Source of the DNA: Tieghemostelium lacteum
Taxonomy: Eukaryota > Evosea > Eumycetozoa > Dictyosteliales > Raperosteliaceae
Direction of reading: 5' to 3'
DNA length: 64,000 bases
Assembly (NCBI GenBank): GCA_001606155.1
Contig: LODT01000035.1
Span: 1,168,658 to 1,232,657 of the forward strand
The notes under the pieces are model-generated. The model made no database searches. It saw only the letters and a program-made list of their open reading frames with translations, and was not told the DNA's origin. Both the position numbers and the translations under genes were made by a program. Shown in pieces: positions 1 to 11,371 of the stretch; the first letter of the stretch is position 1; the number at the start of each line of letters is the position of its first letter.

Positions 1-3000
1 CCGACACCTCCAAGTCAACAATCACCATCTTCATCATCACCAACACAACTAAGTGGTGGATCTGGAGGTTTTACACCTACGCATGTTAGAAATACCTCTA
101 GAGGTAAACTACCACATAAACCATCATTTTTAGATATAGAATCTCTGAAACAATCTTCTGTAAAACCCTCTATGGTACCAGCAGGTGTTGTAGGTACATC
201 ATCGCCACCACTATCACCAATATCAACATCCCCATCCAATGAAATCATGCATAAGGTACTCAATATTGCATCGGATCCACTAAAACAAAAAAAGTTAATT
301 GAACTTTTAAATCAATTTGAAATTGATTCACCTAATAGTTCACCAATTAACTTAAACACACCAGCTATACCATCATCATTGCATTTAAATTTACAATCTC
401 TATCATCTTCACCCTCTACTAAAATCATTTCACCAACCATCTCACCATCACCATCTCCCAGAGACCACTACACCAATAGCCATCAACCTCAACATCAACC
501 ACAACAACCTCAACAAATTGAAGAAAAGAAAAGACCTTCAGCCATTAGAAAAAGATCAGAACCTATTCTTAATCTTACACCTAGAACCAAAGAAATGTTG
601 AGTAATAGTCAAAGTAATAGTAGTAGCATAACACATAATTCAACTAGTGGTACTAAACCAACAAGAACTATTATAATTTCCCCTGGGAATGCTATGGAAC
701 CATTAAATCCACAATCATCATCACCTGTATTGAATTTGTCATCTTCATCTTCCAATTCAAATTCCACATCACCATCCTCATCATCACTAAATCTATCACC
801 ATCAGCTGGTAAATCAAAATTCACATTGAATCTTGATAGTGTAAAAACACCATCATCACCATTATCTTCATCAACATCTGTTACATCTAGACTTCCTATT
901 AGAAAACTCTCAGGTAATGGTGTAACAAAAACCATTTCAAATATTCCATTACCCAATTCATCATCACCAGCATCTATTCTGATATCACCTAGAAAGATAT
1001 ACAATTCATCAGAAATTATTCAACAACAGTATCAATCCAATATAATAGATAATCATCACAATAGTAGTAGTAGTAGCAGTAATAGCAGTAATAGCAGTAA
1101 TAATAATAATAACAATCAACATACACCTCTTATTCATCATTTGGTACCAAATTTAAATTTACAGACTTCTAATAAGATGGCTTTATCAAAACAACAACAA
1201 GAGAGTCAACCTAATCAACCATTGTCACCTCATTCTCATTTACATACTTTTGATGTAGATTCCATTGTAAATATAAAATCTAGTCAACAGTTACACATGA
1301 CTGCTAATCCACATGGTAAGACACTGTTGATTAGTATATTCAGTACATGGGGTGACAGTTACTTTGTTGGTCTCTCTGGGATAGATTTATTTGATAACCA
1401 GGGTCGATATATAAGACTCAAAGACACCAAATCACAAATCAAAGCACAACCATCTGACATTAACGACCTATCCAATTACACCAATGATCCACGAACTGTT
1501 GATAAAATAATGGATGATAACCCACGAACTTGTGATGATATGCATTTATGGTTGGCACCTTTTACTCATGGTCAAGTAAATACTATAACCATTCAACTCG
1601 ATCAACCAACTACATTGTCACTCATTAGAATATGGAACTATAACAAATCTAGAATTCATTCGTATCGTGGTGCAAAAGATATTGAAATAAAACTAGATGG
1701 TCATGTAATATTCAAAGGTTCCATTAAAAAAGCACCAGGATCATTACAGGGATGTGAAGACTCTGCTGAATATATTGTACTTACTGATCAAGAGGATATT
1801 CTCACTCTCATTGAAACAAATGATCCATTCAATTCTATTATTCAATGTGACCAAACTGATGTGTTACCTGAGGAACTCATTGTAAAAAACCGTCCCACAA
1901 CATCTGATAATTCTAAATCTCCAGAGGATGAATCTAACACTACCTATCTAAAACGAGAAACTCAAAATCATCTCAATGAATACTATTCCAATTTATCAAA
2001 AGTTGATGGCAGACCATTAACTTCTGCAGTATATAGAAATACCAACACTAGTAATAGTGATAAACAACAACAACAAACTGTAATTAATAATAATAATCAA
2101 TCACCACAAATAGATTTACCAATGGATCCTAATTTCTATCCAAAAGGTAGAAAACTAAAATTCACATTTCTTTCTACATGGGGTGATAAATTTTACTTGG
2201 GTTTGACATCATTTCAGATATTTGATTGCAACTATAAACTTATACCTATTCAGGTAAAAGATATCACAGCATCACCAAAGGATATAAATGTTGTACCTGG
2301 TCATAGTGGTGACTATCGTACATTGGATAAACTCATTGATAGTGTAAATGTGACTACTAATGATCAACACATGTGGTTAATACCATTCCAATCACCTGAA
2401 AATAATAGTGGTACAAATCAATCGAATAATAGTAATAACTCTGGTTATTATCATCATGTTGGTGAACATTATCTGACGGTTGAATTTCCCACTATACAAT
2501 CTATATCATGTATCAGGGTATGGAATTATAATAAGGGACAAGAAGATACCTGCAGAGGAGCTAAAAAAGTAGCAATAACATTAGACTCTCAAAATCTATC
2601 TCCATTTACAGGATATCATATCTTTAGAAAATCCCCAGGTCATTCAAATTTTGATTTTGGTCAAACTATATCATTTTACAATTGGGATAAACCATTATCA
2701 CCAGGGAAAGAAATATCTATCAACAACAACAATAATAATAATATAAATATTAATAATATAAATAGCAATTCAATAGTAAATAATAATATAACAGTAACAA
2801 ACAAACAAAATGAATATAACTCTTTAGATTTACCAAGTGGATTTGTAATTAAATTTGTAATATTATCAACATTGGGCGACACCAACTATGTTGGTTTAAA
2901 TGGTCTGGAAATATATGATCACAATGGAAATTTAATTAAACCAAACAAGAATAATATCCTCTCCATACCAACTTCCAGTATAGCAAAACTCTCAACTGAA

Positions 3001-3465
3001 TTTTCTAGTGACTCCAGAACTATTGATAAATTATTTGATGGTATAAATAATACCTTCAATGATCAACATATGTGGCTAGCTCCTTTTTATCCTCCACTTG
3101 GTTGCCAACCTTCACAGCAACCACATCCATCAACACTTTTCAATCAGCATCCTAATCATCAATTAAAAGTTAATAATCCATTATCATGGAATGATAAACC
3201 AATGGGAACAATCTCCAATACTATATATATTTATTTTGATAAACCAATTACCATTGGAATGATAAAGATTTGGAACTACTCAAAAACCATTAACAGAGGT
3301 GTAGAAGAATTTGAAATCTATCTAGATGATTACATTATTTATAAGGGAAAACTATTGGCTTCTCCAAGTATATATGATTTGAAACAAAAGTCAATCCAGT
3401 TTCTAGATGGTGATGACTTACCTAATAATATTGATTTCTCCCAATCAATATTATTCCAAAAATAA
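1..3465 (+). CDS. katnip: KATNIP-like (katanin-interacting protein) repeat protein, 5' end outside window
   Basis: The frame is open from the first base, so the gene begins upstream; 1154 residues are visible. The first ~430 are Ser/Pro/Asn-rich low complexity. Then come three copies of the module seen in KATNIP/KIAA0556 (DUF4457): each opens with a WGD-type strand (FSTWGDSYFVGLSGIDLFD, then FLSTWGDKFYLGL, then ILSTLGDTNYVGL), continues with RT-x-DK-x-x-D ... DxHxWLxPF, and ends with I-x-(I/V)-WNY-(N/S)-K ... RG. Known family role: KATNIP binds katanin and microtubules at the ciliary base in animals. Dictyostelids lack cilia, so a general microtubule role is inferred. Poly-N/S linkers separate the modules. 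Family assignment is firm; function is not. The stop is followed by a 218-base A/T-rich spacer. Confidence 0.85.
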   Translation, partial: PTPPSQQSPSSSSPTQLSGGSGGFTPTHVRNTSRGKLPHKPSFLDIESLKQSSVKPSMVPAGVVGTSSPPLSPISTSPSNEIMHKVLNIASDPLKQKKLIELLNQFEIDSPNSSPINLNTPAIPSSLHLNLQSLSSSPSTKIISPTISPSPSPRDHYTNSHQPQHQPQQPQQIEEKKRPSAIRKRSEPILNLTPRTKEMLSNSQSNSSSITHNSTSGTKPTRTIIISPGNAMEPLNPQSSSPVLNLSSSSSNSNSTSPSSSSLNLSPSAGKSKFTLNLDSVKTPSSPLSSSTSVTSRLPIRKLSGNGVTKTISNIPLPNSSSPASILISPRKIYNSSEIIQQQYQSNIIDNHHNSSSSSSNSSNSSNNNNNNQHTPLIHHLVPNLNLQTSNKMALSKQQQESQPNQPLSPHSHLHTFDVDSIVNIKSSQQLHMTANPHGKTLLISIFSTWGDSYFVGLSGIDLFDNQGRYIRLKDTKSQIKAQPSDINDLSNYTNDPRTVDKIMDDNPRTCDDMHLWLAPFTHGQVNTITIQLDQPTTLSLIRIWNYNKSRIHSYRGAKDIEIKLDGHVIFKGSIKKAPGSLQGCEDSAEYIVLTDQEDILTLIETNDPFNSIIQCDQTDVLPEELIVKNRPTTSDNSKSPEDESNTTYLKRETQNHLNEYYSNLSKVDGRPLTSAVYRNTNTSNSDKQQQQTVINNNNQSPQIDLPMDPNFYPKGRKLKFTFLSTWGDKFYLGLTSFQIFDCNYKLIPIQVKDITASPKDINVVPGHSGDYRTLDKLIDSVNVTTNDQHMWLIPFQSPENNSGTNQSNNSNNSGYYHHVGEHYLTVEFPTIQSISCIRVWNYNKGQEDTCRGAKKVAITLDSQNLSPFTGYHIFRKSPGHSNFDFGQTISFYNWDKPLSPGKEISINNNNNNNININNINSNSIVNNNITVTNKQNEYNSLDLPSGFVIKFVILSTLGDTNYVGLNGLEIYDHNGNLIKPNKNNILSIPTSSIAKLSTEFSSDSRTIDKLFDGINNTFNDQHMWLAPFYPPLGCQPSQQPHPSTLFNQHPNHQLKVNNPLSWNDKPMGTISNTIYIYFDKPITIGMIKIWNYSKTINRGVEEFEIYLDDYIIYKGKLLASPSIYDLKQKSIQFLDGDDLPNNIDFSQSILFQK

Positions 3466-3683
3466 ATTATTATAATGATAATTTGAATGAAAAAATTGGT
3501 GATGGTTTGATTAAAAGTATGAGTTATCCACATTTTAGATGTTGTTGCTTATAATTTGTTTTTTGTAGATATATAATCCCATTATTTTGGTTTAATATTA
3601 GAAATAGTATAACGATTTTAGTAGTTTGAATGAGTATTTTAAATGTATATACATAGTATACAACATTTATATATTGTTTATTT

Positions 3684-4451
3684 TTATTTAGAGTAAGGGT
3701 GAGAACGGTTAGGTTTTACTGGGGAATGAACAGATCTAGCTGAAGAATTAATATTCAAAGGGCTGGGGACATATCTAGCAAATTGAATCTCTTGGACCTC
3801 TTTCATCTCTTTGACCTCCTGTGTTAAACCCAAACAAATTTTTTCAATTGAAACAAGTTTTTCAAAAACTTCCAATTTTGCTTCTAGAGAGTTGGTCTCA
3901 ATTTCATCATCAGATTGCACAGCTGGTATCTTGGAAGTTTTTATTGGAAGTGGTTTCTTTGGACACAGTGAGGTGTATCCTATGATATTTAGATCTGCTT
4001 CTTTTATAGTCTTGTAGAGAGCCATACCATATACATTACCATACTCTGCCATATAGTTAAAAGCATTTCTGGCATGTCTTTCAGATAATGGCCACCATAT
4101 CATAGAAGAACCTGTTTTTAGTTTTACCAAAATACATTCAGGGTCCAGCTGAGGATGTTGGTCGTATGTTTCTTTGGTTTTTCTGTTACTGAGGCATATA
4201 TTCATACCCTTTCTCAGATTATTGAAAGCAGTAATTTCAGTATTGTATATTCCATTTATAAATTCTTCTACATCTATAACTTCGCCAAATATAGCTAATA
4301 TATGTGAACTTATTGCTTCCATATCTTTTTCAGTTAGAGATCCAGCATTTTTTTTTGTGTAATCTCTTGATTTTAAAAATTTAGTAGATTCAACTACGTT
4401 TCTACTGACATCAAAACCTCCTGTTAACCATGAAGGGGTAAAATTTTTCAT
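3684..4451 (-). CDS. Unrecognised 255-residue protein with C-terminal coiled coil
   Basis: A single open exon from ATG at 4451. I do not recognise the family. Residues ~1-160 look globular and mixed alpha/beta, with the Trp-containing stretch SSMIWWPLSERHARN. Residues ~185-235 are charged and heptad-like (LEAKLEVFEKLVSIEKI), suggesting a short coiled coil. The tail is Ser/Pro/basic. There is no signal peptide or membrane segment. Its 5' flank, including the start codon and following AAA codon, is repeated in inverted orientation about 360 bases away, which suggests a former head-to-head duplicate. It lies tail-to-tail with the KATNIP-like gene. A mobile-element origin was considered; nothing positive supports it. 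Confidence 0.6.
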   Translation of the reverse strand: MKNFTPSWLTGGFDVSRNVVESTKFLKSRDYTKKNAGSLTEKDMEAISSHILAIFGEVIDVEEFINGIYNTEITAFNNLRKGMNICLSNRKTKETYDQHPQLDPECILVKLKTGSSMIWWPLSERHARNAFNYMAEYGNVYGMALYKTIKEADLNIIGYTSLCPKKPLPIKTSKIPAVQSDDEIETNSLEAKLEVFEKLVSIEKICLGLTQEVKEMKEVQEIQFARYVPSPLNINSSARSVHSPVKPNRSHPYSK

Positions 4452-4815
4452 TGTTAATTGAATATTTTGTATTTGAAATATGAAAAGTATTTAAATATTT
4501 TGGATTGACAATATTTTATGAATCAGATGTTTTTTGTCGGTCCATCAGAATATAAGGTCATTTTATTTTGGAAATTTGATTAAATTTGAGTTTCTGACTT
4601 GATCATGCCTCATCTGAAGATATTTATCTGAAAAAATATTGGGTCAATCTGAAATCCTTTTGTTTAATATTTACAATTTATTATTGGTTATTCCAACCTA
4701 AAAGCTTTATATTCTGTTGGACATACAAAAATATCTGATACATAAAATATTGTCAATCCAAAATATTTAAATACTTTTCATATTTCTAATACAAAATATT
4801 CAATCAACAATGAAA
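4446..4815. repeat. Inverted repeat of a gene 5' flank (arms ~4446-4561 and ~4700-4815)
   Basis: The outer ~75 bases of each arm match in inverted orientation with only a few mismatches (for example AAAGTATTTAAATATTTTGG in the left arm). The match decays toward the centre but can be followed for about 115 bases. The left arm contains the promoter side and start codon of the 255-residue gene. The right arm, read on the plus strand, reaches an ATG-AAA at 4810 that opens only 13 codons before a stop. This fits a decayed head-to-head copy of the gene's 5' end, cut short by the 3' end of the neighbouring PIGG-like gene. No target-site duplication was seen at the outer ends. The spacer otherwise holds no gene. 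Confidence 0.8.
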
Positions 4816-4817
4816 TG

Positions 4818-7800
4818 TTACTCTTCTTTATTTAAATTAGAAGATGATTGATTCAATATATTTTCATAGATTGGTTTCTCTCTTATTGATGTAAGGATTC
4901 TTAGATATATTATAAATAATGCCAACAATAGAGCTTTTACCAATACCAAAGAGACATCCATTACTTCGTATATATATTTTGGTGAAAATACAGTCCATAT
5001 AAAGAGATGGAATCTTTGAACTATAACACAAAGACTGAAAACAAATACATTAGTCCATTTTAATCCACAATCTAGTAGTGTTCCAACCAATGAATACCAT
5101 TGCAATTCATCGATTATATCTTGAGATGTTCCAGGTGGAGTTGGTAGCATTAACGATGGTTCATGGTGACCACTGCTAACTGATTTAATTGCTAGATTAG
5201 TTGAGTAGGCTAGACCTACAAAGAAGAAGAATATCTGTGAAGTATATCCAATGAGAAATGTAAGTGCTCCCACTACATATTGATTGTAATCAATTACTCC
5301 AGTATAGCTACCAGAAATATCGATAGTTGAAAGTGAATTTGAATTACCAAATGAAAAGTATCCAAATTGTCCCAACCAATTGATACAAATCAAACCAACA
5401 CTAACACCAACCATACCGGATTTTGCTCTTCTACCAGTATCTTCTAAGAGATATTTCAGATAGAAATGACCAATTCCTCCCATCATTGTCAACAGTATCA
5501 TATTATGAGTTCTGTGTATTAATAAAAATAACATTGTCAAGTTTACTACAATTAGAGTTGGTACATATTTTAGAGTTGCAATAAACCATGATGGTGGTGT
5601 GATAGTATTCATTATTATTCTGTCTTTTTTGGAAAAGAATGGAAATAAAAATGTAATAGTCATCAACAATATAAAGCATAGATAAACGATTCTAGCTACA
5701 AAAACATTTTCTAATAGTTCCACTGGTATATATTCCCATTTATAACAAAATAGTGCAATAGATTGAATGATAATAATGATTTTATACAAAAAGCTTAACT
5801 GTTTGATATTTCATTAAATAGTTAGTTTAATGTTTTTAAATGTATTTAGGTTAGAAATGTATACATACTTTTGATAAAATTCCACCTTTTTGATTTTTTA
5901 ATTCTTCTAGTAATTTAAAAACATAGATACAAGGAACAATAATTGATATTAGGGATAGTGTCCATAGGAGAACATTGGATGTGAATTGATTGGAGTTTAG
6001 GTATCTACCAAAATCAATAAAGGTTTTACCATCCAGTAGTTGTGGATCATCTAACCATTTGATACCAGTTTGATTCCATACTCTCATTATTCTAAGTGTA
6101 AATAGGATACTAAGAAGTATAAACATTTGTTTATAACTGATTTTAGTTTGGTGCTGTTGTAGTCCAACATTTTTGGACATTGATAGATTGTTATTACTGC
6201 TTGATGATTGTTTGTTGAGTGTATTATTAAAATAGGTGAGAATTGATATAGAGTGTGGTGTAATTTGTAATAATATAACTGATGTTGTTAAATAATACCA
6301 TGTTTGGTGCTCTTCCTCTACCAAGCTACTTCCAAAGAGTGATATAAGGTGTAAGATAGTTCCAACAACTATAATATATTTTTCTTTACGAAGTTGAGCT
6401 ATACCTTGGTTTGTCCATAGTTTAAGATTATTTCTAGATATAATAGCATTGAATCCTATTAATAGAGACAAAGTAGTACAAATAAAACTGAGTAGGACAT
6501 ATCGGAAATCCTTTGTACAATAGTATTTGTCTTGGTTGAGGTCATTGGAGCAAATGAATCCAAAATGAATACCAATGACAGTTGCTACAATACCTATAAA
6601 TGTGATGGCAAAAGATACACCTTTGATCTCAAAATTAGATTGATGACCACTCATGGATATAGTGGCGGTACTGATGAGTAATGTAACCAAAGCAGATGAT
6701 CCGATGGAAAGTAGACCGATAATCAAGAGATTTTCATCAAAAGATGTTAACAATCTAGAGAATTCCTCATGAATATTCTCTAGAAACTCTTTGTATAGGT
6801 TGGCAGCATTCTCATGGAAATGTGAATGAGAAGGTGTCAAGGACCAACTTGAATGATATTGCTGTGCATCTACAAACAAGTTAACTAGATTTTGGACATT
6901 TTGTGATTGTGCTTTGTTTTCTTTTAGATTCCAAAATAGTGCATTGTTCTTTAAGAGATCTAGTTGTTGTTGACAATTGATTTCAAGAACACGAAGGTAC
7001 TGTTCAGTCGGTAGAAAGTTTTCAAAGAGTTCTGGTATAACCTTACCCAACGAGTTCTTGGGAATTGGTAAATTGAATAGAAATGATAAACTTGGAACCA
7101 AATCAACTTGGTCTACTTCTCTTCCTATCGATTGTTGTGGAGTTGTTGGAAGAATATCAGATTCATGAGTCTCTTGTATTCTACCAAAATTATGACTTTC
7201 CAAACTGTCTTCATTGGCATGAGATGAATCTTCTTGTGCATGTGATGGTTTTGGATCTGATTGATGGTAGTATACTGAAGACATCATAACTAGTACTGCT
7301 GAAGTCTCGGAATCTGTTGAACCTCCATGATTACCAATTTCATTCATACCATGATCTGAACAAAACACAAATAGTGTAGGTAGAGGTTTAGGTTTATCAC
7401 CAGTTGAATTCCATTGTTCCAATTGTTCTTCATCAATCCTTAAAACCTCTTGATGAATTCTCTTTATTATATCATCAATTTCTCTCTGTTTAGGGTGCAT
7501 TAAATGTGAATAAGGTCCCTCTAAATGACCTATATGATCCAATCCCAAATAATGTAGAAACATTGCATCCCAATCCTGATAGTTTTGAAATTCTTCATCC
7601 AGATGTCTAGTTACGTTATTATCAACTTCAACCGTATCGGCAACATAAAAACTAGTAGTTCCATCATGTCTCTTAAAATACTCTGGAAACAGTTTCAACC
7701 AGGTATCATCACCATAGAAAACCATGGATTTATTAGCACTGTGTTTCAGTTGATAGAGTATATTGTCATCTTTGAGATCTTTAGAATTGAAATTATTTAC

Positions 7801-8619
7801 AAAATCCACAAAACTTGGTATACCACCAGAAAGTAGTGCTTTTACTCTTGGTAGTGTTACAGTAGGTGCATTGGCTCTTGCTATATATGAATAAGCCTTA
7901 CCAGTGTCTATAAGAGATCTAGTGAATTTCATATGCTCTTTAGCATCCTCACTAAATAGAAAATTACTTCTAAATGCATCAACTAACATAAATACCAATT
8001 TACCATATTGAGGATCCACTTGAACATCATTCTCTGTGCATGATGCTTGATAGTTTTGAAATGTGTTATAACCCTCTAAACTTGCTTTTCTGGGGAAGAA
8101 CCCTTGTGCAAATAAGAATATACCTAATAGCTGTGTAGATACCAATACAAGTGATACTAAACACATTACAGTTCTAGTAGAATCTCTTGATTTCTTCATG
8201 CTACCACCACCTGAAGAAGACGTTATTAGGTTAGGACTCGTAGCACCGCTTGTCGATATGCCACTAGTTGACTTTCTCATCATCATATTATCAGAACTTG
8301 TATTTAAACTTATATTGGTAAATGAAGATGACTTTAAAACTGTTTGTTGTTCTGGACTATTACTATTATTATTATTGCTACTGTTGTTAGAGTCTAACTG
8401 TGCGCTATGGTGATGAAAGTGTTGATGATCATTAGAATGATGTAAATTAAATTGGTCTGGGTTTTGATCTAAATTATTTGTATTATCATTATTACTACTA
8501 TTATTATTTATATAATCTATAAAAACTGTGGGGTCACTTAATTTTCTAATTGACCTTAACAATGGATTAGGTGAGAGATCTTGATTTTCAAAATCTTCAT
8601 CTTTATTATTAATATTCAT
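4818..8619 (-). CDS. pigG: GPI ethanolamine phosphate transferase 2 (PIGG/GPI7-like)
   Basis: Two exons, complement(join(4818..5798,5869..8619)). The 70-base intron (GTATGT...AACAG) joins in phase 0 and gives 1243 residues. Family role: adds ethanolamine phosphate to the second mannose of the GPI-anchor precursor in the ER membrane. Residues 1-145 are an Asn/Ser/His-rich extension, longer than in animal PIGG. One membrane helix follows at ~150-175. The alkaline-phosphatase-like catalytic domain (~200-540) shows FMLVDAFRSNFLF, the Thr nucleophile region APTVTLPRVKAL, DGTTSFYVADTVEVDNNVTRHL, YLGLDHIGH and CSDHGMNEIGNHGG. These match PIGG rather than PIGO or PIGN. The C-terminal half is multi-pass membrane sequence. 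The exon join places a Lys immediately before LSFLYK and keeps the last helices in frame. Confidence 0.92.
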
Positions 8620-8861
8620 TTATTTTAAACCCTAATAATGAACTATTATAATGAACATGTATAAATAAAATGAAATTAATAATTCCAACAAAAATGAAAT
8701 TACAGATGATAGCTGATCAGCACTTGCTTTGCTGTTTTTGAACACAAATAAAAATTTTTTTTTATTTTTAGATTTATTTCGTTTCAATGTGTTATGGTAC
8801 TAATTATTATGGTGTGGATTAAGTATAATTTATCAATTGTTTAGATGATAGGATAAAATAT

Positions 8862-11303
8862 TTATGATGGAACAAATGGTAGAAATGTTTTGGCACGATT
8901 GAAGAGTTGGTTAACAACAGAGGTATTGTTATCATAGGTTACTATGTAGGTTGCATTATTGATTTCAGTTACAGATGTATCTGGATTTTGTTCAATGATT
9001 TTAGATGTTGTTGTAGTATCAAGATAATAGTATTTGGTGATGTCTTTAAATGCAGGTTCTGTTGGGAGATTGGTTATAGCAGAGTTATAGTTGTCCTTGT
9101 TAGAGTAACAAAACAGTACATTATTTTGGAGATTCTTTCCCAAGAGGTATGATGACAAAGATGTGATATCCGAAAGTATTGGATCACCCATGACAATGAC
9201 ATCAAAATCATTATATTGTTTCAAATTTGGCATTACATTTGTGAGATTGTAATCACTTGTGAAAACCTGGAGGTTCAGTGTGGAGTAGATACTATAGGTT
9301 GAAGCTGATTTGTTGATAAAGAGATCATCAAAGCCGTTGAATTTGACTTTGGCTTCTTTGAATGTCTTTGATCTTACTGAACTAAACATTGTCTTTAAGA
9401 TCAATTCAGTGTTGGCAATGTTGATTGGTTTAGTGAGATAGAGAATATTGATATCAATGGTATAGGGAACATATTGGTAGAGTTCAGCTTCTGGAATGGT
9501 GTTGAATTGTGATCTCTGTTTGCAATAGAATTTCGATGTCATTGCAGAACTTGATCCACAATCACAATATAGATTTTTACGACGATATTTCAGATCTTTT
9601 CCACACTTGAAACATGTCCATTTCAATTTGTTAGTGGTGCATTGTTTACAAGGACACTGAATCATCAGTCCATACACAAGAAGATTATCATTCACTGTTA
9701 ATGTACCAGGAGGGTTTTGGTTAATAACTAAATTGACATCTTTTCTTGCCAGCATTGATGTTGGAATTGACTTCAATTCTTTGTTTACAAACACCTCAAT
9801 CTTTGGTTCAGAAATAGTTGGTGAACAAAGAGCACCAAATTTGGTATCATTAAGCTGCATTTGACTGATTTGGAAGAACAGTTTGAAGATTTGAAGTGAC
9901 ACATCAGAATTGGCAGTACTGAAATCCAATAACAATAAAGTACCACTTCCACCATATCTTGCAACAAATTGTTCTTTGGTCTCATCAAATGATTGAATCT
10001 CAACATTCTTTGATTGCAAATAGAGAATAAAGTGAATAGTTCTTTTTAAATCATCTTGATTATTGAGGAATTGTTCCATTTCAGAATAGTCAATATCAAA
10101 GTTAACCAAACCTTGGTATGATGACGATAATCTGCTTTGTTGTACCTTTGATTGTAGCTCGATCTTTAGTGTATCTTCAGGAGGTTGAATGTAACCTTTT
10201 AGAGTTTCAAGAACAGTAGATAAACTGTTAAAATCCAAATAAGTAGCCAGGTCATAGAGATTGGTATTTAATTGATTTAGTTGGAGAAATATATTTTCTC
10301 TTTGGTGATATTGGTTTACTAGTTTTTGAGTGATTTCAGGTCTGAAACTTAGAGTTGAACTAACAATGAACTGCTTTGGTGAAGATGATCCAATTTTAGT
10401 ATACAAGTCACTGATGGAAGCCAATCTGAATTGAATTGCAGTTGGTGTTCTGGAAGGGAAGGTTTGTATATTCTTCAATGACTGTTGAACTATATTGACA
10501 GTACTAGAAGATGATTCAGTGTTGTTATACTCTGCATATGAAAATGAACTGAGGAATGTGTATTCATCAGATGAACTCTCGGTTGAACCTCTTGAAATCC
10601 AAGAATTTACCACTGCGGTGAATTTGTTTTTTACATCAATTCTATCTTCAATTGGAGTTAGTTTCTTTGCAAAGTAGATTAATGTATGACCACCCATATG
10701 AATTTGATCAATAAAATGAGTACTGACAATATTAAATGCAGCATTGTTAATTTGTGCATTAGTCAAATCCAATTGCCAAACTTCATTAGAAGCTTTTACC
10801 AAAATGAAACCATTCAAAACAGTGGAATCGGAACCCAAAGAAAACTTTTTTACAAAATCAGTAAATCTATCAGTAGCGGTACCATCTAACAATCCTGAAA
10901 TTAATGACAATTTCAATTCCATTGAGGAATCAGCAACCAATAAATTCAATGCAGATGTATCGTCAAAAATAAAATCAACTGCAAATTTTGGGGTAGGTGT
11001 TGTGATTTTTACAACAGTACCAGTAACTATATTGGTTGAAATTAAATTATCAGTCACTGCATTATATAAATTTCCCAAATCACTTGTTCTTCCTTGAGCA
11101 TTTCTAAATAATATTGAATTCACTAAAGTGTATTAAATTAATATAATTGTACTTTTTATTTTAAGTTAAAACTCTGAATACCTGCTTATAAATTTTAAAA
11201 AAACAAAAGTAAAAGAAAAAAATAAAAAGAAAAAGAAAATCTAAAAAGGAACTTCCAACAGTCTTTAGATTATAAAATTGTAGAGAAAAATACCTAGATT
11301 CAT
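8862..11303 (-). CDS. Short SNTX-like (MACPF/CDC superfamily) protein with zinc-ribbon-like cluster, no lectin-like end
   Basis: The main open exon is 8862..11122 but has no ATG at its 5' end. A 10-base first exon (11294..11303, encoding MNL plus one base) joined over a 171-base intron (GTATTT...TTTAG) gives 756 residues; this start is tentative. The N-terminus (AQGRTSDLGNLYNAVTDNLI) matches the opening of the stonustoxin MACPF/CDC domain, where a Gly-Arg is followed by a Leu-Gly-x-Leu-Tyr strand and a loop. The middle is helical, like the FAT-like part of SNTX. Around residues 490-530 lies CPCKQC ... WTCFKCGKDL ... LYCDCG, the same Cys pattern as in the longer relatives. The protein stops where they continue into a concanavalin-like domain. 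No signal peptide is visible. Function unknown; no evidence that it is secreted or toxic. Confidence 0.7.
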
Positions 11304-11371
11304 TTTAAAAAAGAATTACAAAATTTCCATGTAAAATGTTAAAGTTATTGTTAACAGAAATTTTTATTTTT

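Noticed and set aside
4446-4815. Inverted repeat as a MITE or other DNA transposon
   Set aside because: No target-site duplication seen, and the arms include a gene's start codon; a head-to-head gene remnant explains it better.
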